This document shows positions 42,830-52,000 of a stretch of DNA of 64,000 bases, piece by piece. Under the pieces are notes generated by a model, which was not told the origin of the DNA, ran no database searches, and saw only the letters and a list, made by a program, of their open reading frames with translations. The number at the start of each line of letters is the position of its first letter. Positions within the stretch are counted from its first letter, which is position 1. This DNA is from Pedobacter sp. JY14-1 (GTDB lineage Bacteria > Bacteroidota > Bacteroidia > Sphingobacteriales > Sphingobacteriaceae): positions 1 to 64,000 of the forward strand of contig NZ_JARJHU010000003.1 of assembly GCF_029269825.1 (NCBI RefSeq). Reading direction: 5' to 3'. The position numbers and the translations under genes are program-made.

Positions 42830-42849
42830 AAAGTATAAAAATATACTTT
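42830..42849. promoter_or_regulatory. Perfect inverted repeat upstream of marR (likely MarR operator)
   Basis: The arms AAAGTATA and TATACTTT are fully complementary around AAAA. The repeat starts 13 bases before the marR start codon, where the promoter or the transcript start of the carotenoid operon must be. Size and symmetry fit a MarR dimer site. Confidence 0.65.
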
Positions 42850-42917
42850 TTGTTTTAAATAAAGGTATTTTTTTATTCTTTAATGTTCCTGGCTAACTCA
42901 TATTTATAGAAAAACAA

Positions 42918-43691
42918 TCAGATCAGCCCCTTTTTCAGGCACAATGAAACCAGCTCAGCACTGGTATTTACGCCTGCTTTTTTGAGAATATTTTTTCTGT
43001 GCTGTTTTACCGTATAAACTGAAATAAATAACTGTTCAGCGATCGTTTCGCTGGTTAAACCTGCCGATATCAGACAGATGATCTGTCTTTCTCTTTTTGT
43101 AAAGGGAAGAGAGGGCTCGTCCGCAATATTGGCAGCAGGCCCGATATCCAGAATATAAAATCCGGTTTCCGCCCCGACACCCGTTAAAGTTGCCTTATTG
43201 CTGTTTGTTGCGGCAATGTGGTCGATCATCGTATGCACATTCAACACTTTTCCGGCTCCGCCGTTGCTATCGGTCGTCAGTGCCAGAGCCTGATGGTGGA
43301 ACAGTTTGTAGGAGCCGGTCGCATCGCGCATCCGGAAGCTGTACCCCATTTTATAATTTTTCACTTTTTCCCAGCCGATATCTTTGACAAGATCATGGAG
43401 TGCGGCTTCCGCCCTGACCACAAAATCCATATCCTCACGATGCACACGGGAGATGATGTCGTCAAATGTGGTAGCTTTCGGGTCGAGGCCCATTAAAGCG
43501 TGAGCCTGCTCGCTCATCAGGGAAATGCTCCGGTCATAAAAATCCACGATATAGTAATAAAAGGGACCCGGGCAGAAAAAGGTGGCCAGCAATCCGGATA
43601 TTTCCATAGGCGGCAGGGCCACCTCGGTGGTTGCCAAAAATTCTCTTCTTTTATCCCATACGGCATGTAATGCCTGATTATCAGTAGCCAT
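42918..43691 (-). CDS. PAS-domain LuxR-family transcriptional regulator
   Basis: The 257-residue protein has a PAS-like sensor part (residues about 35-170, with YYYIVDFYDRSISLMSEQAHALMG, IISRVHREDMDFVVRAE, YSFRMRDATGSYKLFHHQ) and a C-terminal LuxR/GerE helix-turn-helix (FTKRERQIICLISAGLTSETIAEQLFISVYTVKQHRKNILKKAGV). No receiver domain is present, so the signal is likely sensed directly by the PAS domain. It lies upstream of the carotenoid operon on the same strand but is separated from it by 100 bases. Confidence 0.88.
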   Translation of the reverse strand: MATDNQALHAVWDKRREFLATTEVALPPMEISGLLATFFCPGPFYYYIVDFYDRSISLMSEQAHALMGLDPKATTFDDIISRVHREDMDFVVRAEAALHDLVKDIGWEKVKNYKMGYSFRMRDATGSYKLFHHQALALTTDSNGGAGKVLNVHTMIDHIAATNSNKATLTGVGAETGFYILDIGPAANIADEPSLPFTKRERQIICLISAGLTSETIAEQLFISVYTVKQHRKNILKKAGVNTSAELVSLCLKKGLI

Positions 43692-43724
43692 GAAGCAAAC
43701 AGTCTGGCTTAAAGATATGTTTTA

Positions 43725-44006
43725 CTATGCAGATTTCCAGATCTTGAAACAGTTTTCGTAGGCACCTTCCACGTCCCTGATGATCAGGGAGAGGTGTTCT
43801 TTTCTTACCGGGAAGTGCAGGTCGACCTTCTGGTAGATCTGCTGCAACAGGTTTCCGAGCCGGTGCTCTACTTCAAAACGGGAAATGGATACGACGATCT
43901 GGTCTGCAGCGGTACTGACGGTCCCATTGGAAGCCAGTTCGGTTTTAATCAGTCTGGCGACATCGGCGACCAGACCCGCTATTTGGGTAAGTTCATTTGC
44001 ATTCAT
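43725..44006 (-). CDS. Small unknown protein behind a 24-bp palindrome
   Basis: The 93-residue protein has no signal peptide or membrane segment. It appears mostly helical (ELTQIAGLVADVARLIKTELA, HRLGNLLQQIYQKVDLHF, VEGAYENCFKIWKS). I do not recognise a family. Its promoter has a perfect -7 TATATTTG and a -33 TTG that lies within a perfect palindrome, so its transcription is probably controlled tightly. It lies 33 bases upstream of the LuxR gene and may share a transcript with it. Confidence 0.65.
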   Translation of the reverse strand: MNANELTQIAGLVADVARLIKTELASNGTVSTAADQIVVSISRFEVEHRLGNLLQQIYQKVDLHFPVRKEHLSLIIRDVEGAYENCFKIWKSA

Positions 44007-44046
44007 TTCAAAAAGCTTCTTTTACTGTCAACCCCTATTGGCTATA

Positions 44047-44076
44047 CAAATATAAAATTTTTTATCACTTGCGCAA
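44047..44076 (-). promoter_or_regulatory. Promoter of the small unknown gene (43725-44006)
   Basis: On the minus strand TTG (44074-44076), a 19-base spacer and TATATTTG (44047-44054) form a close match to the Bacteroidota consensus. The -33 TTG lies inside the 24-bp palindrome. Confidence 0.7.
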
Positions 44077-44084
44077 GTGATAAA
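44061..44084. promoter_or_regulatory. Perfect 24-bp palindrome (operator candidate)
   Basis: The half-site TTTATCACTTGC is followed directly by its exact reverse complement. It covers the -33 element of the minus-strand promoter and lies about 100 bases before the divergent FAD-Rieske gene. A bound dimeric regulator would block transcription of the small gene and could affect both directions. The core CACTTGCGCAAGTG is not a repeat seen elsewhere in the window. Confidence 0.75.
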
Positions 44085-44184
44085 GACGTTAGACAGATTA
44101 AATCTATAAAAACTTAGTCCTGCCGCGCTTGTTATGCCTGAAGACTGACGACAGGTATCACCAACGTCCAACTATAAAAAATTT

Positions 44185-45729
44185 ATGGAAGCAGCTACAA
44201 GGAACAAAAAGAAACAGGCACGTGACGGTGCCTGCGAGAGCATCTGGCAATCTTCTGCGGGGGGTCTGCAGACCAGCCCTGCTGAAGATAAGGTGTATGA
44301 CGTCATTGTCGTCGGAGGCGGCATTACGGGTATCACTACCGCATTGCTGTTGCAGGAGGCCGGAAAACAATGTCTTTTAATAGAAGCCTCGGAGACCGGC
44401 TTCGGTACCACGGGAGGTACCAGCGCCCATCTGAATACCTTTTTCGATACGACCTATCCGGAGATTGACGGGGATTTCGGTGAAACCGCCTCAAAGCTGG
44501 TCGCAGATTCGGGTAAGGAAGCACTGTCGTTCATCAGGGAACTGACGGGCCGTTATGCGATCGATTGTGATTTCGAATACAAGGACGGTTTTCTTTTCTC
44601 GCAGAATAAAAAGGAAACGGAACAGCTGGCAGAGATCCTGGCGTCATCAAAAGCCGCGGGGATAGCTGTAGAGGAGGCTGCCGATAATGGCGTTCACGTA
44701 CCTTTTGAAAGGGCCCTGCGATTTGCACAGCAGGCACAGTTCCATCCGCTCAAATACATCCGCGCCCTCGCCGCGGAGTTTCTAAAGCTTAACGGTACCT
44801 TGCTCGAACACACGTTTGCAGAAGGCGCCGAATTTAAGGACAGCGTTCACCTGGTCAAAACAGCGGACGCCGTGCACCAGGCCCGGCACCTGATCTATGC
44901 CACGCACATGCCGCCCGGCATTACCCTGGCCAACTTTACCTGCGCCCCTTACCGGAGCTATGTGCTCGGGCTGACGCTGAAAGACGACCGTTACCCCGAC
45001 TGTCTCAGCTACGACATGCAGGAACCCTACCACTATTTCCGTAGCCATGAGATAGACGGACATCGTTACCTGCTGGTTGGCGGGGAAGACCACAAGACGG
45101 GCGAGGGCGACCCTGCGGCCGCCTTTGAGCGGCTGGAGTCCTATATAAGGACATATTATGAAGTAGATAAAATCGCTTTCCGCTGGTCTTCGCAATATTA
45201 TGTACCTGTAGACGGCCTTCCGTATATCGGTAAGCTACCCCTGGGCAGTGACCATACTTATGTGGCCACAGGCTACAACGGCAATGGCATGATGTTCGGC
45301 ACGCTTGCAGCGATGATCCTTCGGGATCAGGTGCTCGGCAAAGTAAACAGGTACAGTGAGCTGTTCAGTCCTTCCCGGATCAAACCGGTGGCAGGATTCA
45401 GCGAGTTCGTTAAGGAGAATGCGGGTGCAGCGTGGCATTTTGTCGCAGACCGGTTTTCTCTTGAAGACCTGGAATCCACAGCTCAGCTGAAAGCCGGAGA
45501 AGGCCGGGTCGTAACGTTCCGGGGTGAAAAAATTGCCCTGTATAAGGACAGCCTGGGTAAGGTCACTGCGCTAAGCCCGGTCTGTACCCATGCCGGGTGT
45601 ATCGTGAATTTTAACCCGGAGGAACGCAGCTGGGACTGCCCCTGTCACGGGGGACGTTTTGACCTCAGCGGAAAGGTCCTGACCGGCCCGCCCCAAAAGG
45701 ACCTGAAGGTCTATGATCTGAATGGCTGA
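44185..45729 (+). CDS. FAD-dependent oxidoreductase with C-terminal Rieske [2Fe-2S] domain
   Basis: The 514-residue protein has an N-terminal DAO-type FAD fold (YDVIVVGGGITGITTALLLQEAGKQCLLIEAS, near residue 38) and the late conserved YNGNGMMFGTLAAMI. Residues about 425-514 form a Rieske domain with the ligands Cys467, His469, Cys485 and His488 and the two extra cysteines (472 and 487) that form a disulfide in respiratory-type Rieske proteins. No signal peptide is seen, so it is likely cytoplasmic. The substrate is unknown; related proteins are annotated as amino-acid-oxidase-like with a Rieske tail. Confidence 0.93.
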   Translation: MEAATRNKKKQARDGACESIWQSSAGGLQTSPAEDKVYDVIVVGGGITGITTALLLQEAGKQCLLIEASETGFGTTGGTSAHLNTFFDTTYPEIDGDFGETASKLVADSGKEALSFIRELTGRYAIDCDFEYKDGFLFSQNKKETEQLAEILASSKAAGIAVEEAADNGVHVPFERALRFAQQAQFHPLKYIRALAAEFLKLNGTLLEHTFAEGAEFKDSVHLVKTADAVHQARHLIYATHMPPGITLANFTCAPYRSYVLGLTLKDDRYPDCLSYDMQEPYHYFRSHEIDGHRYLLVGGEDHKTGEGDPAAAFERLESYIRTYYEVDKIAFRWSSQYYVPVDGLPYIGKLPLGSDHTYVATGYNGNGMMFGTLAAMILRDQVLGKVNRYSELFSPSRIKPVAGFSEFVKENAGAAWHFVADRFSLEDLESTAQLKAGEGRVVTFRGEKIALYKDSLGKVTALSPVCTHAGCIVNFNPEERSWDCPCHGGRFDLSGKVLTGPPQKDLKVYDLNG

Positions 45730-45759
45730 TCCTTTACGGCAGATGAAGATGAAAATGAC

Positions 45760-45767
45760 TAGTTTTG
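45760..45767 (+). promoter_or_regulatory. -7 element for the multi-PAS histidine kinase
   Basis: TAGTTTTG is a perfect TAnnTTTG. It ends only three bases before the ATG at 45771, too close for that codon to be in the transcript with confidence, and so favours the start at 45804. Confidence 0.5.
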
Positions 45768-45803
45768 TAAATGGCCGTCCGTTTGTCCCGGCCATACCTG
45801 ACC

Positions 45804-47927
45804 ATGCCTGAACGTTCCGGAATTACGAAAGAGATGCTGCGTTTTTTTGAGTCGCTGCCACAAAAATGCCTGATCATTTCCCCGGAACTCAGGATACTTT
45901 CCGCGTCCGCGCCCTATCTTGAGCTCACAGGTAAATCTATGGACAGCATCAGGGGCGCGGAAGTTTTCGACGTGTTCCCGGTATCGGCTCCCTGGGCGCC
46001 CGAGCAGAGCGGTGGGATCGCGGAGTCGCTCGCAAAAGTGCTGGCTACAGGAAAACCGGATGCGCTTCCGGTGATGCGCTTCGATGTCCCTGATCCGGAA
46101 AATCCTGACGGGCTTCAGGAACGCTACTGGAAAAGTGCCAATACGCCGGTATTGAACGACGACGGGTCCATCTGGTACATCATCCATCAGACGGAAGATG
46201 TTTCTGAGCAGGTGATCTCCGAGCAGCAGCTGCGCCGGAGCCTGGAAAAAGAAAAACTCCTGAACGCGCAGCAGCAGCGCTTGTTTGAGGAGATACCCGC
46301 GCAGATCGCCATTGTCAGTGGCCCCGACTTTGTTTATGAATATATCAATCCGCAATACCAGGCCGAACTTTTCCCCAACCGGGACGTCCTGGGCATGCCC
46401 CTGCTCGAAGCGGTTCCCGAGGTCAGCGGCCAACCTATCCTGGATGTGCTGAAGCATGTATACCTGACCGGTGAAACCCATACGGAAAAGGAGATCTGTG
46501 TACCGCTGGCGCCGGTCACCGGCGGTGAGCTGAAGGACCATTATTTTGACGTTTCCTATCAGCCCCTCAGGAACATCAATGGTGAGATCTATGCCGTATT
46601 AAGTTTTAAATATGAAGTCACTACCGTCGTGGCCGCCAGAAAGGAACTGGAACATAGCCGGCTGGAGCTGATCGGGCTCAATAACGAACTGGCCCAGGCC
46701 AATGAAGAGATACAGGCCTCCAATGAAGAGCTGAGCGCTACCAATGAAGAACTTTTCTCAACGCAGGAGGAACTGCGAAAGACAAACGTTGAACTCGAAG
46801 GTCGTGTCCTGGCTCGTACAGCTGAGCTGAGCATTGCACAGGAACATGCCCGGGCCCAGGCTGAAAGGCTAAGGATGTTGTTTATGCAGGCTCCGGCAGG
46901 GATCTGTATCCTGTATGGCCCTGAGCTGGTTTTCGAACTGGCGAACCCTTTGTATGAACAGTTTTTCGTCGGACGTGAGCTGCTGGGCAAGCCCATCTTC
47001 AAGGCATTGCCGGAACTGGAAAACACCCAGGTTCATGACATACTGCGCAATGTGTATGAAAAGAATGAAGTTTACGAAGGGAATGAACTGCCGGTTATGC
47101 TGTCCCGTACGCCCGACGGCCCGCTTGAACAACGTTACTTCACCTTTATTTACCAGCCCCGCCATGACCTGGATGGTACGGTAAACGGTATTATGGTCTT
47201 TGCGCTCGAGGTTACGGAAGCTGTTCTTGCCCGGCAGCGTGAGACAGACCGGCGGAAAGAGATCGATCAGAAGAAAGACGAGTTCATCTCTATTGCCAGC
47301 CACGAGCTGAAAACGCCATTGACGGGAATAAAAGGCTTTAACCAGCTGATGGCCAGAACCGACGACCTGCAGAAACAGCAAGCCTATATCCGCAAATCCG
47401 CCGAACAGATCGGCAGGCTGGAGAAGCTGATCCATGACCTGCTAGACGTCACCAAGATCACCTCCGGAAAGATCCTGTACAACATGGCGCCGTTCAGTTT
47501 CCTGAAAATGCTCAGGGACAGTATCGAAAATGCACAACAGGCAACTGACCGGCACCGGATCGAGCTGGAAGCTGCGGGGGATGTGCAGTATCCCGGGGAT
47601 GCGGCCCGTCTGGAACAGGTCATGAACAACCTGCTCAGCAATGCGATCAAGTATTCCCCTTCTGCAGACCGGATCTATGTCCGTTACCGCTGCGACGAAA
47701 AAGGCATCACCGTGGCTGTACAGGATTTTGGGGTGGGTATCGAGGCCCCGCAAAGACACCTGCTTTTCGACCGGTATTACCGGGCAGATCATACGGCAAT
47801 GCGCTTTGAGGGGCTTGGGCTGGGCCTTTACATTTCCTCAGAGATCATCAGCCGGCACCAGGGCAAGCTCTGGGTGGAAAGTGAAATGGGACAGGGTGCT
47901 GTTTTTTACTTCTGGCTGCCGCTCTGA
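45804..47927 (+). CDS. Multi-PAS sensor histidine kinase
   Basis: With the ATG at 45804 the protein has 707 residues. Three PAS-like domains are visible (about 10-130, 155-285 and 350-480), for example CLIISPELRILSASAPYLELTG and AIVSGPDFVYEYINPQYQAE. Between the second and third lies a coiled coil rich in NEEL repeats. The kinase core follows, with the H-box SIASHELKTPL (phospho-accepting His500) and a HATPase domain (NNLLSNAIKYSP, VQDFGVGIEAPQRHLLFDRYYR, GLGLGLYISSEII). No membrane helix is seen, so it senses a cytoplasmic signal. No response regulator is adjacent; it is an orphan here. Confidence 0.93.
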   Translation: MPERSGITKEMLRFFESLPQKCLIISPELRILSASAPYLELTGKSMDSIRGAEVFDVFPVSAPWAPEQSGGIAESLAKVLATGKPDALPVMRFDVPDPENPDGLQERYWKSANTPVLNDDGSIWYIIHQTEDVSEQVISEQQLRRSLEKEKLLNAQQQRLFEEIPAQIAIVSGPDFVYEYINPQYQAELFPNRDVLGMPLLEAVPEVSGQPILDVLKHVYLTGETHTEKEICVPLAPVTGGELKDHYFDVSYQPLRNINGEIYAVLSFKYEVTTVVAARKELEHSRLELIGLNNELAQANEEIQASNEELSATNEELFSTQEELRKTNVELEGRVLARTAELSIAQEHARAQAERLRMLFMQAPAGICILYGPELVFELANPLYEQFFVGRELLGKPIFKALPELENTQVHDILRNVYEKNEVYEGNELPVMLSRTPDGPLEQRYFTFIYQPRHDLDGTVNGIMVFALEVTEAVLARQRETDRRKEIDQKKDEFISIASHELKTPLTGIKGFNQLMARTDDLQKQQAYIRKSAEQIGRLEKLIHDLLDVTKITSGKILYNMAPFSFLKMLRDSIENAQQATDRHRIELEAAGDVQYPGDAARLEQVMNNLLSNAIKYSPSADRIYVRYRCDEKGITVAVQDFGVGIEAPQRHLLFDRYYRADHTAMRFEGLGLGLYISSEIISRHQGKLWVESEMGQGAVFYFWLPL

Positions 47928-47969
47928 CCGTGTTGTTGGCCTTACAGCATATATTATAGACAAAATCGA

Positions 47970-48947
47970 TTACAATGACTTCCTGATATTGAGTTTCCAG
48001 GGATTTTCTATGGAACAGATTTGCCGCGTATCTATCAGTCTGGCCATGGTTTCGCCCATCAGCTTAAAATCGGTGGAAAGCGTCGTAATTCCGCCGGCAA
48101 GGATCTCCTTAAGCGGAGTATCGTTATAGGAAATGATCCCGAATTCTGTTCCCGGGTGGAATCCTTGTGACGCGGCCTGTTTCAGCAGGTCGGCGAGGTC
48201 CTGGTCTTTTACCACGATGAACAAGTCGCCCTTCCTGATCTTCCTGTTTCCCGTTGCTGAAAGGTAATCGTGCTTCAGACCGTGCTCCTTACAGAATGTC
48301 TTTAATCCGTCATACCGCTCCAGTGGTTCCTTTTCCTCCCTTTGTACCATAAAGATTTGCCTGTACTTCAGGATGAGTTCCCGGCCAGATACCAGGGCCT
48401 CGTAGGTGTCCTTTTCAAAGTTCTGGAACACAGCCGAATAACTGCCCAGGAGTTCGGGATGGAAGTGGTCAAGCAAAAAAACCCTTCCCGAAAGCGATTG
48501 CAGCAAGGGACCGATCCCGGTGAATTTTCCGGACATGATGACATAGTCGGTGTATTTATTGTTCGCATCGTTGACCAGTGTTTCAAATACCCGGCGGTTG
48601 TAATTGTGAAAATACAGGTCCACCGTGGCCGAGCTGTCTATATTTTGCATGAAGGCATTGAACAGGTCTTCCTTAAATTCATTGAACTCATTGAACAGCA
48701 GAAAAATATTGTGCCCCGCCTGCACCTTTGTGCTCGTAACGAAATAGCCGACACCCTGGTTGGGCGCAATGATGCCCTTGGCCATCAACTCCCGCAGACC
48801 GGCGAACACCGTATCACGGGAAAGCCCGTATTCATTCCTGAAGTCGTTGATAGACGGGATCCGGTCCCCCTTCCTGTAGGCTTCCGACTGTATCCTGTCG
48901 GTAACGTGGTTAACGACTAATTTATATTTTGATCTGTTTGCTTTCAC
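47970..48947 (-). CDS. GntR-family regulator with periplasmic-binding-protein-like domain
   Basis: The 325-residue protein has an N-terminal GntR winged helix (YKLVVNHVTDRIQSEAYRKGDRIPSINDFRNEYGLSRDTVFAGLRELMAKGIIAPNQGVGYFV) and a C-terminal sugar-binding-protein-like fold (HNIFLLFNEFNEFKEDLFNAF, DYVIMSGKF, FLLDHFHPELLG, IISYNDTPLKEILAGGITTLSTDF). This layout resembles AraR-type regulators that release DNA upon binding a sugar. It starts with GTG, ten or so bases after a perfect -7 element, and is divergent from the arabinofuranosidase gene, so arabinose is a likely effector. Confidence 0.9.
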   Translation of the reverse strand: MKANRSKYKLVVNHVTDRIQSEAYRKGDRIPSINDFRNEYGLSRDTVFAGLRELMAKGIIAPNQGVGYFVTSTKVQAGHNIFLLFNEFNEFKEDLFNAFMQNIDSSATVDLYFHNYNRRVFETLVNDANNKYTDYVIMSGKFTGIGPLLQSLSGRVFLLDHFHPELLGSYSAVFQNFEKDTYEALVSGRELILKYRQIFMVQREEKEPLERYDGLKTFCKEHGLKHDYLSATGNRKIRKGDLFIVVKDQDLADLLKQAASQGFHPGTEFGIISYNDTPLKEILAGGITTLSTDFKLMGETMARLIDTRQICSIENPWKLNIRKSL

Positions 48948-48962
48948 TGTCTCTGGTCAGGG

Positions 48963-48970
48963 CAAATATA
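48963..48970 (-). promoter_or_regulatory. -7 element for the GntR regulator gene
   Basis: On the minus strand this reads TATATTTG, a perfect match, ending 15 bases before the GTG start at 48947, which supports that start codon. Confidence 0.6.
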
Positions 48971-49010
48971 TAGGTTTTAGGCTTGCCGCTTAAAGAAAAA
49001 ATATAAAAAA

Positions 49011-49032
49011 CTCGTACCAGTTCGTACCAGTT
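49011..49032. promoter_or_regulatory. Tandem 10-bp repeats, likely operator of the GntR regulator
   Basis: TCGTACCAGTT occurs twice (49012-49022 and 49022-49032), exactly one helical turn apart, within the gap between the regulator and the arabinofuranosidase gene. The copies sit where the -33 element of the rightward promoter is expected, so binding would block it. Confidence 0.6.
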
Positions 49033-49043
49033 GAAAATATTTA

Positions 49044-49051
49044 TATATTTG
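49044..49051 (+). promoter_or_regulatory. -7 element for the GH127-GH51 gene
   Basis: TATATTTG is a perfect TAnnTTTG, 23 bases before the ATG at 49075 and just after the tandem repeats. Confidence 0.65.
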
Positions 49052-49074
49052 GCAGCAGAACCACATATGAACAC

Positions 49075-52000
49075 ATGAACATGAAAGGATATGTTTTATT
49101 GCTGGCACTTGGTGCAACCGTTGCGCAAAATAGTGTGGCACAGGTCCGTTCCGGAAAACCTGAGGACAGGGACCAGCTGTCGGCAGCGAGACAGGTGCAG
49201 ATAAACGATGCGTTCTGGAGCCCGAGGTTTGCGCTCTGGAGCACGACTACCGCCAACGACGTACTGGACAAATTTGAAGGTAAGCACCTGGCTCAGCCCA
49301 GTGGACGCGCTGAAAACAATGTTTTCGAAAATTTTGACAAGGTGGCCTCCGGGAAAAAGGGAACAGGCCATCATGTCGGTTTTCCCTGGTTCGACGGGCT
49401 GGTCTATGAAAGTATCCGTGGTATCGGCGACCTCATCGCCAGGCATCCTGATGCTGCCCTGCAGGCCCGTATCGACGGGTACATCGACCGCATCTACGCC
49501 GCACAAAAGGCAGATCCTGACGGTTATATCAATACCTACACCGACCTGGAAGAGCCGGGTCACCGCTGGGGTGATAACGGAGGTTTCCTGCGTTACCAGC
49601 ATGACGTCTACAATTCGGGAATGCTGGTCGAGGCGGGTGTGCACTACTATAAGGCAACCGGGAAAACCAGGCTGCTGGAAGTGGCGACAAGGCTGGCGAA
49701 TTACATGAGCGGCCTGATGGGGCCTGTACCCAAGCGCAATATCGTTCCGGCCCACTCCGGTCCCGAAGAAGCGCTGATCAAGCTCTACTGGCTGTACAAG
49801 GAAAATCCCGGGCTGAAGAAAAAGGTTGATGTGCCGGTCAATGAAAAGGACTATTATAACCTGGCCAAGTTCTGGATTGAGAACCGCGGCCATAATAGCG
49901 GTTACCCACTATGGGCTACCTGGGGCAACGACAAGGCCGAACAATGGATCAAGAAAGAATATAAGAGCAGCATGTCCGGGCCTGGCGTACGCCCGACCTG
50001 GGGGGACTATGCCCAGGACTCTATTCCCGTGTTTCAGCAAAAGACGATAGAAGGACATGCCGTCCGGGCCACACTTCTGGCTACAGGCATTACGGCAGCC
50101 GCACTGGAAGAGCACATGCCGGAATATGTACAGACCGCAACCCGGCTCTGGGATAATATGGCCGGACAACGGATGTTCGTAACCGGGGGTGTTGGCGCTA
50201 TCGCGCATGACGAAAAGTTCGGGCCCGATTATTTCCTGCCTACCGGAGCTTACCTGGAAACCTGTGCGGCTGTCGGGGCCGGGTTCTTCAGTCAAAGGAT
50301 GAATGAACTGACGGGTGACGGCAAATACATGGACGAATTCGAGCGTGTACTCTACAACAACGTGCTCACCGGCGTGTCCCTTTCCGGGACTAAATATACC
50401 TATCAGAACCCCCTGAATGCTCATGACCACTCCAGGTGGGACTGGCATGAATGTCCGTGCTGTCCGCCGATGTTCCTGAAAATGGTATCTGAACTGGCGG
50501 ACTACATTTATGCGACCAAAGGCAGTAACCAGCTTTACGTGAACCTTTTTGCGGGCAGTAAAGCAACGGTTGAAGTGGGCAGGAACCGGGTCGGTGTAAA
50601 TCAGCAGACCACTTATCCCTGGGCGGGAAAAGTGGTGCTGGATGTCAATCCGGACAAGCAGGCGTTGTTCAGTGTCCATATCCGCATTCCCGGCTGGGCG
50701 CGGGGGGTCGAAAACCCATACGGGCTTTACCGGTCTGGCCTGAAAAGTAATTTTACCTTACACGTGAACGGCAGCCCGGAAAAGGTCATCATGAACAATG
50801 GCTATGCGGTGATCAGCAGGAAATGGAAGAAAGGCGATAAGATAGAACTGGACCTGGACATGAGCCCGCGCCTGGTAACGGCCAGCCCTAGGGTAAAAGA
50901 CCTGGACCATATGGTGGCCATCGCCTCCGGCCCAATTGTCTATTCACTCGAAGCCCCGGATAACGCCGACCTCGATGCCATCCAGGTCGATACCGGCGCA
51001 GCTATGCAGCTGCAGTACAGAAAGGATCTGCTTAATGGCGTGAATGTAATTACAGGTAAGACCGTCAAGGGAGGCCCCTTTACTGCAATACCCTATTATG
51101 CCGTGGGCAACCGCGATGCCAAGGGCTATAAGGTGTGGCTGCCTGTACCGCAGACGGCAACCATCCGCATCCATACCGGACAGGTAGAGAACAAGATCAG
51201 CCCACTCATTTACGGGTCCAATATAGAAGATGTGAACCATGAGATCTATGGGGGCTTTTATGACCAGCGTATTTTCGGAGAAAGCTTTGAGGAGCCCGCA
51301 ACCGGCCTGAACTTTAACCAGTGGCGCAGGTACAGCGGGTTCTGGACCGCAAAGGACGGTGCGGTAACCATTATCCCGGGAAGGGGCACGACCAGCGATG
51401 TGGTCATGCACGGTACCCATGGCATCGGTGTGGAACCCGACCACAGCGCCAAGCTGATCTATGAGCCGGAGGAAATGACAGATGGCAGCGCCGAAGCAGA
51501 GATCCGCTTTACAGGCAGGGGTGAAAGCGCCGCGCTGCTGCTCCGTGTGGCCAATGCAGGTGTAGGTACCGATAACTTCGACGGCTATGAGGTCAACCTG
51601 CACCGCGACGGCAAAAAGATTGGACTGGGCAGGCATGTGCAGAACTTTGAATTGTTGAAGGAAGCTTCGGTTAACTTCGACCCTGAAGCCTGGAACAAGC
51701 TGAAGGTGGATTTAAAGGGCGCTGAAATTATAGTCTACCTGAACGGGCAGCAGGTATTCTCGTTTACAGACCCGAATCCCCTGCGCCAGGGAAAGGTCGG
51801 CCTGCGTACCTGGCGCTCGGCCGTATCGTTCCGTAATGTGATGATGACCACAGGCGGCATCGCCAGGCCGCTGAAACTCGTCAATGCAACGGACGAGCAG
51901 GTCAGCTACAACTGGGACATCATCCGGACGGGTCAGGCGAGGGCCAGCTTCGAATTGGATGCTTCCGCAGGCTATAACGGTAAAAATGCACAGGTGATCC

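Noticed and set aside
46690..46800. DNA tandem repeat in the histidine kinase gene
   Set aside because: The repeated NEEL pattern is explained by the coiled coil; the DNA copies have diverged at synonymous positions.
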